Source: CAWEBF01 sp963807235 (GTDB taxonomy: Bacteria; Acidobacteriota; Vicinamibacteria; Vicinamibacterales; UBA2999). Taken from it: a stretch of 64,000 bases of DNA. Numbering within the stretch: the stretch's first letter is position 1; every line of letters starts with the position of its first letter. This document shows, one piece after another, positions 1 through 10,827 of the stretch. Made by a program: the position numbers and the translations under genes. Where the stretch lies: the NCBI GenBank assembly GCA_963807235.1, contig CAWEBF010000009.1, positions 186,001 to 250,000 of the forward strand, given 5' to 3'. Below the pieces are notes generated by a model. That model saw nothing but the letters and a program-made list of their open reading frames with translations, was not told the DNA's origin and searched no databases.

Positions 1-593
1 GCTACGAGCAGCTGATCTACGAGACCGTGCCCCACAACCTGCCGAAAGTGATCTTCGAGCGCAATCGGGATCGGGCGGTGCTGGCGGGCAGCGCGTCCAA
101 GAGCTATGCGATGACCGGCTGGCGGTGCGGGTGGACCGTCGCGCCCAAGGCGCTGACGTCGGTCTTCAACGTGATCCAGGGCCAGACCACGTCGAACATC
201 ACGTCGATCACGCAGAAGGCCGCGCTGGCAGCCATTACCGGGCCGCAGACGGCCGTGCAGGCGATGCTCGATGAGTATCGCCAGCGCCGCGACAACATCC
301 ACGAGTGGCTGACCGCGCATCCCTCGGTACGGTGCGTGAAGCCGAAGGGTGCGTTCTATCTCTTCCCCGACATCTCGGGGCTGCTGTCGCCGGGCGGCGT
401 CGCCACGTCCACCGACTTCGCTCAGGGGCTGCTGGAAAAGGAGCACGTGGTGGTCACGCCGGGCGAGGCGTTTGACGCGCCCGGCTACCTGCGCATCTCC
501 TACGCCACGTCGATGGACCAGTTGCGCGAGGGCGCCACGCGCATCCTTCGGTACGCCGAGTCGCTGCAGCCCGCGAGGGCGGCCGCGCGATAG
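1..593 (+). CDS. Class I/II PLP-dependent aminotransferase, C-terminal part (5' truncated by window edge)
   Basis: The frame is open from the window edge (first full codon at base 3) to TAG at 591-593, so the true start lies upstream. The sequence SASKSYAMTGWRCGW holds the fold type I SxSK motif: the lysine that forms the Schiff base with pyridoxal phosphate, followed by the phosphate-binding arginine region. The C-terminal small domain (KGAFYLFPDISGL, then GYLRISYATS with the substrate-carboxylate arginine) matches aspartate/aromatic aminotransferases of the AspC-type Ib group. Substrate specificity cannot be read from this fragment. It is followed 63 bp later by a GlcD-type oxidase in the same orientation, so the two may be co-transcribed. 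Confidence 0.9.
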   Translation, partial: YEQLIYETVPHNLPKVIFERNRDRAVLAGSASKSYAMTGWRCGWTVAPKALTSVFNVIQGQTTSNITSITQKAALAAITGPQTAVQAMLDEYRQRRDNIHEWLTAHPSVRCVKPKGAFYLFPDISGLLSPGGVATSTDFAQGLLEKEHVVVTPGEAFDAPGYLRISYATSMDQLREGATRILRYAESLQPARAAAR

Positions 594-656
594 CGACCGT
601 GTCTCCAGACTCGCGGCGTCCTCGAGTCGCTGCGCGGGCGGCTCGGCCGCGATCAT

Positions 657-1982
657 GTGCTCGAGAACGCCGAGGTGTTGGCGGCGCATGCCGCCGACGC
701 CTTCGGGCAGGGCCATCTCCCCGACCTCGTCGTGCGCCCGCGCGACGCCGGCGAGGTGGCCTTTGTCGTGTGCGCGTGCCAGGAGGCGCGCGTGCCGCTT
801 GTCGTCCGCGGCGCCGGCACCGGCTATACCGGCGGCGCCGTGCCGACACACGGTGGGGTGGTGATGTCGATGCAGCGGCTGGACCGCGTGCTGCAGATCG
901 ACGCCGAGAACCTCGTCGCGGTGGTGCAGCCGGCGGTGATCACCGGAGATCTCCAGCGCGCCGTCGAGCAGGTGGGCCTGTTCTATCCTCCCGATCCCGC
1001 CAGCCTGGATCAATCGTCGATCGGCGGCAACATCGCCGAGTGCGCCGGAGGGCCGCGGGCGTTCAAGTACGGCACGACCAAGCGATACGTGCTGGGGCTC
1101 GAGGCGGTGCTGCCGACGGGCGAAATCGTGCGTACGGGCTCCAAGGCCGTCAAGAATGTCGTGGGGTACGACCTCACGCAACTGCTCGTGGGGTCGGAGG
1201 GCACGCTGGCCATCGTGACCGAGGCCACGCTGCGCCTGGTGCCGCTGCCGCCGGCCCGTGCCGCGCTCTCGGCCTCCTTTGCCGACATCCGCGCGGCGGT
1301 GGCGGCCGTGACCGCGGTGATCCAGGCGGGGGTGGTGCCGGCGGCACTCGAGCTGGTGGATCAGGAGTCCTTGCGCGCCGTCGAAGCCTACGTCGGCGAG
1401 CGGGTCACGCCCACGGGGGCCGGCGCGCTGGTGATCGTCGAATGCGACGGCATGCCGGCGGGCGTCGAGGAAGAGATCGTGCGGGTCCAGCGGGCCGTGC
1501 GCGCTGCGGGAGCGCTCGACGTCGTTCGCGCCGCCAACGAGATCGAGCGCGAGCGGGTCTGGCACGTGCGCCGGCAACTGTCATACGCGCTGCGCGCGAC
1601 CGGCGCGCACAAGATCAACCACGACGTGGTGGTGCCCCGCGGGCGCGTGCCGGAACTCTTCGACGAGGTGGCGCGCGTGCGGGCAGCGTACGGCCTGCGG
1701 CTGGCCTGCTTCGGACACGCCGGCGACGGCAACATCCACGTCAATATCCTGATCGACAAGGAGAACGCGGAGGAGCGGCGCCGGGCGTCGCTGGCCGAGC
1801 GGGAAATCTTCGCGCGGGTGGTGGCGCTGGAAGGGTCGATCAGCGGAGAGCACGGCATCGGCTTCACCAAGTCGCGCCACCTGGATCTCGAGCTCTCGCC
1901 CGAGGTCATCGCGCTCATGAAGCGCGTCAAGGCTGCCTTCGATCCACACGGCATCCTGAATCCCGGCAAGATCTTTCCGTGA
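657..1982 (+). CDS. glcD: FAD-binding oxidase, glycolate oxidase subunit GlcD / D-lactate dehydrogenase family
   Basis: A 441-residue flavoprotein of the VAO/PCMH fold. The N-terminal FAD_binding_4 domain shows RGAGTGYTGGAVP (about residues 52-64) and PPDPAS...SIGGNIAE, the pyrophosphate-binding region. The C-terminal FAD-oxidase domain has CFGHAGDGNIHVN and SGEHGIGFTKS, the metal/substrate-binding signatures of GlcD and D-lactate dehydrogenases. The expected reaction is oxidation of a D-2-hydroxyacid such as glycolate or D-lactate, with electrons passed to the quinone pool. The start is uncertain. GTG at 657 is the only orthodox in-frame start, but the reading frame upstream (from about 600) already looks homologous (VLESLRGRLGRDH), so the N-terminus may be longer. 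GlcE and GlcF partners are absent downstream. Confidence 0.88.
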   Translation: MLENAEVLAAHAADAFGQGHLPDLVVRPRDAGEVAFVVCACQEARVPLVVRGAGTGYTGGAVPTHGGVVMSMQRLDRVLQIDAENLVAVVQPAVITGDLQRAVEQVGLFYPPDPASLDQSSIGGNIAECAGGPRAFKYGTTKRYVLGLEAVLPTGEIVRTGSKAVKNVVGYDLTQLLVGSEGTLAIVTEATLRLVPLPPARAALSASFADIRAAVAAVTAVIQAGVVPAALELVDQESLRAVEAYVGERVTPTGAGALVIVECDGMPAGVEEEIVRVQRAVRAAGALDVVRAANEIERERVWHVRRQLSYALRATGAHKINHDVVVPRGRVPELFDEVARVRAAYGLRLACFGHAGDGNIHVNILIDKENAEERRRASLAEREIFARVVALEGSISGEHGIGFTKSRHLDLELSPEVIALMKRVKAAFDPHGILNPGKIFP

Positions 1983-1984
1983 GG

Positions 1985-2021
1985 CCCAGAGCCCGAAGCC
2001 TGGAGCCCGGAGCCCTTCGCC
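1985..2021. repeat. 7-bp tandem array (GGCTYYN family, copy A) between convergent genes
   Basis: On the plus strand the units are CCCAGAG, CCCGAAG, CCTGGAG, CCCGGAG and CCCTTCG, in exact 7-bp register. The reverse complement reads GGGCTCC-GGGCTCC-AGGCTTC, the same family as the other GGCTYYN arrays in this window. It fills the whole gap between the glcD stop and the stop of the convergent glycosyltransferase gene. Confidence 0.75.
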
Positions 2022-3649
2022 TCACCGGTTGCTGACGAGAACCACCGTCTCGAGCAAATCGATGGCGGGCGTCAGCAACGACCGCAGGCGAAGATTCGCG
2101 GTGTTCAGATACGTGACACGGGCCAGTTCCCTCGTTGTCACGCCTGCACGCGCCTCGAGTGGGGTGAGGTCGCTCGGCCTGGCGACGAGCAGCACGCGAT
2201 CCGGCGATTGGAGAAAGCGGATGGCCGCGGCTTCGTCGAAAAGATCCTCCTGCTGGAGGCGCGAATAGAAGACGAGGTTGCGGACGAAGACGCGGTAGGG
2301 GCCTATGCGTTCGCCCTGCGCGCGATTGTCCGCGACGGCCCGCGCCATGAGTTCCACGGCCTCCGGCCGTCGGCCGGCGAGCGCGCCAAACTGCACCGAC
2401 AGCCACAATACGGCGGCAATGCCCGCCATCACCGCGGGCAGCATGGCCCAGCGGCGGGAGACGGCGACGCCCACGAGCACCAGCGCGGCGGCGGTGATGA
2501 TGACGGCCCCCACCCACGGCGCCCAGGGCTCGACGACAACCAGGACGGGACGCAGCCGCAGCGCTACGCCGGCCGTGAGGACCAGCAGAGCGGCCGTGAT
2601 CCATGTAGGTCCGGCCAGGCTGCGGCCCGACTCGCGCGCGCGGCGATCGATCGCCGCGGCCAGGAGGATCGCGAGCGGGGGCAGGATCGGAAGCACGTAG
2701 CGTGGCTGCTGGCCCACCGAGACCATGAACAGGAGCAGCGGGGCGAGCGCCCACACCCAGAGCCGGCGCTCCTCACGTGACCAGGTCAGACGGCCTCTCA
2801 CCACACCGGCAACGGCACCCGCCAGCGGGCCCACCGCGAACGCCGTCCACGGCAGGAGGCCGCCCGCGATCACGGCCGGATAGAACCAGAGCGGCCTGGG
2901 CTCGTTGAACCGCGACGTGGTGAACCGCTCCAGGTTGTCGGTCAGGAAGAAGCTCTCGAGATACGGCACGCCGTGCGTGGCGAACATCGCCAGATACCAC
3001 GGCAGTCCGACCAGCGCGCTCGTGGCGGCCGCCGCCAGGATGCCACTCCACGACAGCCGCATCGTGCGGCGCTCCAGCCACCAGATCGGCAGCAGCACCA
3101 CGGCCGGCACTGCCAGCGCCACCGGGCCCTTCATCAGGAATCCGAGGCCAGCGGCCGCACCTGCGACGATCCACCAGCGGATGCCGGCTCGGTCGTCGGT
3201 CGCCCCGAGGGCCGCCGCAATCGTGGCCGTCACCAGGAGCGCGAGCGGCAGGTCGGGCAGCGCCGATCGCGCCATCGCGAAGTACCGGGTGACGTGGCCA
3301 CGATCGCGCCTGCCAGCCACGCGGCGCCGGGCGTGACGCGCCAGCGCCGCGCCAGGGCCCATGTCGTCAGTGTGAGCGCCAGGCCCGAGAGCGCGGACCA
3401 GAGCCGCGCGGCGCTTTCCGTGACGCCGGCCACCGCGTAGGTGGCGGCCGTGAGCCAGTAGTAGAGGACAGGTTTCTGCCAGCGATCGGCGAAGTTGAAG
3501 CGCGGCGTCAGCCAGTCGCCCGAGGCGAGCATTTCGCGCGACGCCTCGGCGTAGTAGGCCTCGTCGGCATCTGTGATGGCCTGACAGCCGAGGCCGCTCA
3601 GAAAGGTGAGCGCGGCCAGGGCAGTCAAGGTCAGGAGTGGCCGTCGCAC
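2022..3649 (-). CDS. Integral-membrane glycosyltransferase, GT39/ArnT-like (PMT_2 family), one frame break
   Basis: The reading frame starts at GTG 3649 (RRPLLTLTALAAL) and runs with a hydrophobic first helix. It continues into DADEAYYAEASREML, the acidic loop motif of GT-C glycosyltransferases that binds polyprenyl-phosphate-sugar donors. At about 3287 one base is missing: IVATSP in the first frame continues as RYFAMARSALPDLPL in the next, which together make the usual family sequence. The rest is a multi-pass membrane region (around 10 helices) with a soluble C-terminal tail. The likely role is transfer of a sugar from an undecaprenyl carrier to lipid A, protein or a glycan at the periplasmic face; the acceptor cannot be told. 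The break may be a sequencing error or a real inactivation. Confidence 0.8.
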
Positions 3650-3727
3650 CGGTCGGCATTGTACCGGACGCACGATAGCCCGCCCGCGAAGCGGGCCAGA
3701 AGACGCTGAGCGGTATAGTTTCCGTTG

Positions 3728-4099
3728 ATGGCGCGAGTGGTGGCCGTTGTCGGTGCGTCGCGCAGCCGGCACAAGTTCGGCAACAAGGCGGTCCGGGCCT
3801 TCACGGCCGCGGGCGACACGGTGATTCCCATACATCCGCACGCCACGGAAATCGAGGGAAAGCGGGCCTACCGATCGGTGGTGGACGTGCCCGGGCCGAT
3901 CGACATGGTCACCGTATATCTGCCACCCGAGGTGGCGATGACCGTGCTCGCCGACTTCAAGCGCAAGGGCATCGGCGAAGTGTGGCTGAACCCTGGCGCC
4001 GACGACGACGAGGTGATCGAAGAGGCCCGCCGCCTGGGCCTCAACCCGATCGTGGCGTGCAGCATCACGGGCGCGGGCCAAAGACCGTCGGAGTTCTAG
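3728..4099 (+). CDS. CoA-binding domain protein (YccU-like)
   Basis: A 123-residue single-domain Rossmann protein. VVAVVGASRSRHKFGNKAVR is the nucleotide-binding loop of the CoA_binding_2 family. It is followed by VIPIHPHATEIEGKRAYRSV and the late GIGEVWLNPGADDDEVIEEA stretch, all typical of YccU/succinyl-CoA-synthetase-alpha-like small proteins. The family binds CoA or a related nucleotide, but the cellular role is not established. ATG 3728 is preferred over the adjacent TTG 3725. The gene is transcribed divergently from the glycosyltransferase, with 78 bp between starts that include a hairpin-forming GC stretch near 3670-3690. Confidence 0.85.
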   Translation: MARVVAVVGASRSRHKFGNKAVRAFTAAGDTVIPIHPHATEIEGKRAYRSVVDVPGPIDMVTVYLPPEVAMTVLADFKRKGIGEVWLNPGADDDEVIEEARRLGLNPIVACSITGAGQRPSEF

Positions 4100-4133
4100 G
4101 CTCCGGGCTCCAGGCCCCAGGCTCCAGGCCACC
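4099..4133. repeat. 7-bp tandem array (GGCTYYN family, copy B)
   Basis: Units GGCTCCG, GGCTCCA, GGCCCCA, GGCTCCA and GGCCACC follow one another without spacers, directly after the CoA-binding gene. The array begins inside the stop codon. Confidence 0.75.
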
Positions 4134-4268
4134 CCGAATCCGTCGACTGGTGTTTCGTTTCGAAGCAGTTCGCGCGACGGGCGCGGCCGTCCGCCGTCAC
4201 GCGGCATCTCCGATGTGCACACGGGCGCTCGCCTGGAACGGCCGGCGGTGCGATTGCACAACTCCCCA

Positions 4269-4289
4269 CCGTGTGGTTCGTCCACACGG
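4269..4289 (+). promoter_or_regulatory. 8-bp stem hairpin in the leader of the PKD protein gene
   Basis: CCGTGTGG (4269-4276) and CCACACGG (4282-4289) are perfectly complementary around a 5-base loop and lie 17 bases upstream of the ATG at 4307. This could shape the 5' leader. No known riboswitch consensus was matched. The surrounding 4134-4306 holds no gene that I can see. Confidence 0.4.
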
Positions 4290-4306
4290 GAGGCGGCAAA
4301 AGCGCA

Positions 4307-7300
4307 ATGGCTTACTGGCGTCGAATCGGTGTAATCGGCCTGGCGATGGCGATGTGGGTGGTTGGCGGAGGCGTAGTGTCGACGCACGGCACTCGCGAGC
4401 GCGACCGCGGCCCGCGCTTGTCGATCGGCGGCTATCAGCTTGTGCGCGTCGAGAAGATCGGCAAGAACGTCCGCCAGTACACCTACCGCGCTCGCTTGAA
4501 GAATCGCGGCAGCGCCGCCGTCGGCGGTGCGCGCGCCGTCCTGACTCGCAAGCACGGCGACTTTCAAGTGATGGACGGTGAGCTGAATTTCGGACCGGTC
4601 AGGCCGCACTCGTCCGTGCCCAGCCTCGATACGTTCTCGTTCCGTCATCACGGTCCCCAGGGTCTGCCCGGACACGGCGAGTACCTGCGGTGGCAGATCA
4701 CGCCGGCAGCGGGCAACCGCGCTCCGATCGCGAACGCGGGCCCCGATGTGTCCAAAGCGGTTGGGCAACGTGCCGACCTGGACGGTAGCCGCTCGGCCGA
4801 TCCCGATGGCGATCCGCTGACCTACCGCTGGGCGTTCAGCTCGAAGCCGGCAGCCAGCCGCGCCGAACTCACGGGCGCGGACACCGCGGCTCCCAGCTTC
4901 ACCATCGATGCGCCCGGCAGCTACGTGGTCGGCTTGACCGTCGAGGACGGGGAGGCCGCGAGTTCGAGTGACGCGGCGGTTGTCACGACACCGAACACCC
5001 GGCCCGTCGCGGACGCGGGCGCCGATCAGACCGTGGCGCTCGGCGAGCGCGCGCCGCTCAGCGGCGCGGCCTCGAACGACGCCGACGGTGACGCGTTGAC
5101 CTACCGGTGGCGGCTCGAATCGCGGCCGGCGGGCAGCGTCGCGAGCCTGGGCGGACTGACAGGCGTGGACTCCTCGCTCGTGCCGGATGTGCCCGGGCGA
5201 TATGTGGTGCAGTTGACCGTGAACGACGGGCGCATGGACAGCGCGCCCGACGCACTGATCATCAGGTACGGCCAACTCCGCGCCGGTGGCTCGGGCGGGC
5301 GCTGACCAAGGGGCGGCGGTGGGCGACGTCGTCCGCCTCGACGGCAGCGCCTCGTCCGACGTGGACGGGGATGCCCTGCGCTTTGCGTGGACGCTGGTGT
5401 CACGGCCCGCGGGCAGCGCCGCGGCCCCGGCGCCCTCAGGCGACGTGACGCCGGCGGTCACGATCGACCGGGCTGGCACCTACCGGTTCCGGCTGATCGT
5501 GAACGACGGCGTCCTGTCCAGCGCGCCGGACGACGTCGAGATCAACACTCGCAACACGGCGCCGGTCGCCAACGCCGGAGCAGACGCCGCCGCGAGCTTT
5601 GGCGAGATGGTCACGCTCGACGGCAGCGGCTCGACCGATGTGGACGGGGACGTGCTGACCTACGCCTGGTCGCTGACCAGCCGGCCGTCGGGCAGCCTGG
5701 CGGCGATCGACGTCGCGACCGCCGTGTCGCCGCACTTCACGATCGATCGCGCCGGCACCTACGTGGCGCAGCTCATTGTCTCGGACGGCACGGTCTTGAG
5801 CGCGGGGGACACCGTGGTGGTGACGACGCGCAATACGGCGCCGGTGGCGCGCGCCGGAGCGGATCAAGCCACGGTGGCCGGGCGGCGGGTGCCGCTCGAC
5901 GGCAGCGCGTCGAGCGATCCCGATGGATCGCCGATCACGTTCGAATGGGCGCTCACGGCCCGGCCCGCGGGCAGCGGAGCCGTGCTGCAGAATCCTGCGT
6001 CGTCGGCACCCTGGTTCATGGCCGATCGCGCCGGCGTCTACGTGGCCCAGCTGATCGTCAGCGACGGGGCCCTGTCGAGCGCCCCGGACACTGTGTCGAT
6101 TTCCACGACCAACGCAGCGCCCGCCGCGAACGCCGGAGCGGATCAGGCTAGACGTACCGGTAGGCAGCACGATTGCGCTCGACGCGTCCGCCTCGTCGGA
6201 CCCAGACGGGCAGCCGCTGATTTATCACTGGTCGCTCGTCGCCATGCCTGCTGGCAGCGCGGCCTCGCTGTCGGACCCCGCCGCGGTCACGCCGACCTTC
6301 ACCGCCGATCGGCCCGGCGAGTACGTGGCGCAACTGGTCGTCAGCGACGGCCTGCTCGACAGCGCGCCGGATACGGTGTTGCTGCGCACCGCGAACCGGC
6401 CGCCGGTGGCGGCCGCGGGCGACGATCAGTCGGTGGCCGTCGGCACAGGTGTGACCGTGGATGCGACGGGCTCCTCGGATCCCGATGGCGACTCGCTGAC
6501 GTTTGCCTGGCAGTTCGTGTCGCGCCCCAGTGGCAGCAGCGCGTCGCTGACCGCGCCTGGGTTGGGTCTCGGCGCGTTCACGCCGGACGTGTCCGGCCGG
6601 TTCGTGGTGCGCGTGACCGTCACCGACGGTGCGGGCGCGTCAAGCGCCGACGACGTGGACGTTGACGCGACGTCGAGGGCGCGGCTGGACGTGCCGGCCT
6701 CGGCGTCGTGGATCCCGGCCCAGGTCGGCGGCTCCGTGGATCAGGACATCGTCATCACCAATTCCGGCGGCGTGACCGTGACGGGATTTGCGGCCTCGGC
6801 GTCGGGCGACTTCGCCGTGGATGCAACGAGCCCCTGCCTGGCCGGGCCGCTGGCCGCCGGCGACAGCTGCGAGATCCAGGTGTCGTTCCGTCCGACGGCC
6901 GCGGGTCCGCGCACCGGCACCCTCAGCGTGACGAGCAGCGCACCCGGGAGCCCGCACAGCGTGCAGCTGAGCGGCGACGGGCGCGCCGCCAGCCTGATGG
7001 TCTCGCCGTCCTCACTCACGTTCGCCGCGACGCTGGTCGGCCAGTCGTCGGCACCGGCGGGCGCCGTCCTGACCAACGACGGCATCGACGACGTGGAGCT
7101 GCTGAACGTGGCCTCGACTGGCGATTTCCCGCTCGGCACCACCGCGAGTGACCGCTGCCAGGCCGGCAGCGTGCTGACGCCCGGAGCCAGTTGCTCGCTG
7201 ACGGCGACGTTCGCGCCGACGCAGCCCGGGGCACGGACCGGCACCATGACGGTTGACGGCCGTGGCGTAGGAGACAGCACGGTGGTCCCGCGATCGGTCG

Positions 7301-8988
7301 CGCTGAACGGCGACGGCGTGCCGCTGCCCGTGGTCTCGCTGGCGGTGACCGATGGCTCAGCCAGCGAATCGGGGCCGGATGCCGGAACGTTCACCTTGTC
7401 CCGGACGGGGTCGGCCGCGGCCGAGCTGACTGTCGGTTATACGGTCGGAGGGAGCGCCGCCGGTGGCGCCGACTACACGGCGCTGTCGGGCACCGCGACC
7501 TTCGCGGCGGGCGCCGCGCAGACTGTGTTGACTGTCGCGCCGCTGTCCGACGCGCTGAACGAGGGCACGGAATCCGTGGTGGTCACGCTCGTCGACGGCT
7601 CGGTCTATGACCTGGGCGGCGCAGTGACGGGCACGGTGTCGATCGAGGACGCCTACCAGGAAGTGAGTGTCGTCGCTTCCGACGGCGTCGCGTCCGAAGT
7701 GGCGCTGAATCCCGGCGCATTCACATTTACACGCGTGGGAAGCGTGAGCCAGTCGCTCACCGTCAATGTCACCTACGGCGGATCGGCGACACCCGGCGCG
7801 GACTACACAGCGCTGGCCGGTGCTGTGGTGATTCCGGCCGGTGCGGCCTCGGTTACGGTCGCGGTGACGCCGTTGGCCGACCTGGAAGAGGAAGCTCCCG
7901 AGACCGTGATCGCCACGCTGGCGAGCGGCGGCTACGTCATCGGGACGCCGGCCAGCGCGTCGGTGGGCCTGAACGACGACCCGCAGCCGCGAATCACGGT
8001 GGTTGCCGTGGACGGCGCTGCCTCTGAGGCGGGTCCCGACACGGCGTTGCTGCGCTTCTCGCGCACGGGCCCGCCGGACCTGGCGCTCGCATTCCGCTAT
8101 ACCGTGTCGGGCTCCGCCGCCAACGACGGCGCCACCGACTTCACGCCGTTCCTTTCTGGCGACGCGAGCTTTGCGCCGGGTAGCAGCACCCTGGATGTCG
8201 TGATGAGGCCGGTGGCCGACAGCGTCGTGGAGGGCAACGAAACCGTCGTCGTCACGCTGCTCGACGACGTCCGATACAACCTGGGCTCGAGCACCGTTGC
8301 CTCGATCACCATTTCCGATCCGCCGACGCCGGTGGTGACCGTGACCGCGTTCGACCCGGATGCCACCGAGGCCGGCCTCGAGACGGGTATCTTCCGCTTC
8401 ACGCGCACCGGCGACCTCGGCACGGCGTTGATCGTGAACTACACGCGTGGGGGCACGGCCTTGAGCGGCACCGACTACGCCAATATCGGCGGCACGGTGA
8501 CCTTCAACATCGGTCAGGCGACGGCGGACCGCATCGTGTCGCCCTTGAACGATGCGCTGGTCGAAGTTCCCGAGACGGTGATCCTGACGCTGACCGATGG
8601 CGCCAACTACGACCTGGGCGCGTCGATCTCGGCGACCGTGACGATTACGGATCAACCCGCGCCGATCATCACGATTACCGCGGTCGATTCGAGCGCGTCC
8701 GAGACCGGCACGGACCCGGGAGTCTTCCGATTCACGCGCGTTGGCAATACGGCGCTGCCGCTGACGGTCACCTTTACACGGGGCGGCACCGCCTCGACCG
8801 GCGACTTCGGCAGCATCGGGTCGTCTGTCATCTTTCCCGCCGGTGCGGCTACGGTCGATCGGGTGGTCACGCCTGTGGCCGACGCGATCGTAGAGGCCGC
8901 CGGCGAAACGGTGATCGTCACCCTGAATGACGGCACACACTACGATCTCGGGTCGCCCGCATCGGCGACTGTCTTGATCACCGATTAG
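4307..8988 (+). CDS. Giant secreted PKD / choice-of-anchor D / Calx-beta repeat protein, two frame breaks
   Basis: Reading across two +1 breaks (about 5272 and 6148) gives roughly 1,560 residues. An N-terminal hydrophobic segment (IGVIGLAMAMWVVGGGVV) acts as signal peptide or anchor and is followed by a unique domain of about 110 residues. Seven PKD repeats follow at about 4720, 4995, 5278, 5550, 5838, 6110 and 6390, each with the A(G)ADQ...LDGSxSxDPDGDxLTYxW pattern. Next come two ASPM-SPD-2-Hydin (choice-of-anchor D) modules at about 6680-7320, with the paired cysteine motif CLAGPLAAGDSCEIQVSF. Five Calx-beta repeats (about 7325-8988) carry acidic ITVxAxDxxASE / ETVxVTL motifs that usually bind calcium. 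It is probably a cell-surface or matrix adhesion protein. No LPXTG, PEP-CTERM or type 9 sorting signal is visible at the C-terminus. Confidence 0.8.
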
Positions 8989-8999
8989 CAGGGGAGGTC

Positions 9000-9053
9000 A
9001 TGAAGGGTTGACAGCGTTGGTGCGCGATGTCCTACCATAGCGCTTCACCCTTC

Positions 9054-9055
<2 letters not shown>
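9000..9055 (+). promoter_or_regulatory. Candidate rho promoter embedded in an inverted repeat
   Basis: ATGAAGGGT (9000-9008) and ACCCTTCAT (9047-9055) form a perfect 9-bp inverted repeat. Between them lie TTGACA (9008-9013) and TACCAT (9033-9038), spaced 19 bp, a plausible sigma-70-like promoter with a slightly long spacer. The right arm overlaps the preferred rho start codon. If the promoter is real the leader is under 15 bases, which would support ATG 9054 rather than ATG 9027. Confidence 0.4.
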
Positions 9056-10558
<1,503 letters not shown>

Positions 10559-10559
<1 letters not shown>

Positions 10560-10609
10560 CGGAGCACCGCCCGATCACTATGAGGCCTGGCTAAGTGGTG
10601 GTGCTCCGC
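10559..10609 (+). promoter_or_regulatory. 10-bp stem-loop between rho and the CDGSH gene
   Basis: GCGGAGCACC (10559-10568) pairs perfectly with GGTGCTCCGC (10600-10609) across a 31-base loop. The left arm begins in the rho stop codon. The right arm covers the run of GTG start codons of the CDGSH gene. It could act as a 3'-end structure for rho mRNA and/or hide the downstream translation start. There is no U-tract, so a canonical intrinsic terminator is unlikely. Confidence 0.5.
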
Positions 10610-10813
10610 CTGCGTCGTAACGGCCCGCTGATCGTCGAGGGCGAGGACGTGTGCGTGGTGGATTGGGACGGCGTCGAGTGCCGTCCCACGAAGATGCCGG
10701 TGGCGCTGTGCCGGTGCGGCGGCTCGTCGAACAAGCCGTTCTGCGACGGCAGCCACCGGCGGACCGGGTTCTCACCCGACCCACCGGCCGACAGCCTAGA
10801 GCCTAAAGCCTAA
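10595..10813 (+). CDS. Small CDGSH-type iron-sulfur protein
   Basis: A 72-residue protein with a single CDGSH domain. CRCGGSSNKPFCDGSHRRTGF supplies the C-x-C-x(n)-P-x-C-D-G-S-H ligands (three Cys, one His) that hold a labile 2Fe-2S cluster. An N-terminal beta-rich segment (VVVLRLRRNGPLIVEGEDVCVVD) is the usual partner of the bacterial zf-CDGSH domain. The function of such small proteins is mostly unknown; electron transfer or redox sensing is inferred. The start is one of three tandem GTG codons (10595, 10598, 10601) and none has a clear ribosome binding site. The last six residues (SLEPKA) are encoded by the heptad repeat that follows. Confidence 0.8.
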   Translation: MVVLRLRRNGPLIVEGEDVCVVDWDGVECRPTKMPVALCRCGGSSNKPFCDGSHRRTGFSPDPPADSLEPKA

Positions 10814-10827
10814 AGCCCAACGCCTAC
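10793..10827. repeat. 7-bp tandem array (GGCTYYN family, copy C) across a convergent junction
   Basis: Units AGCCTAG, AGCCTAA, AGCCTAA, AGCCCAA and CGCCTAC run in register. The reverse complement is GGCTTTA / GGCTCTA type. The array spans the end of the CDGSH reading frame (stop at 10811-10813) and the stop codon of the convergent lipoprotein gene. Confidence 0.75.

Noticed and set aside
4230..4306. c-di-GMP (GEMM-type) riboswitch before the PKD protein
   Set aside because: A GGCAAAAGCGC string near the start looked suggestive, but the conserved core and helix layout of the class could not be aligned. Only a simple hairpin is supported.
3230..5479. A 749-codon minus-strand open frame
   Set aside because: Only its 3' part matches a real protein (N-terminal half of the GT39 glycosyltransferase, from 3649 down). 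The rest lies antisense to the CoA-binding and PKD genes.
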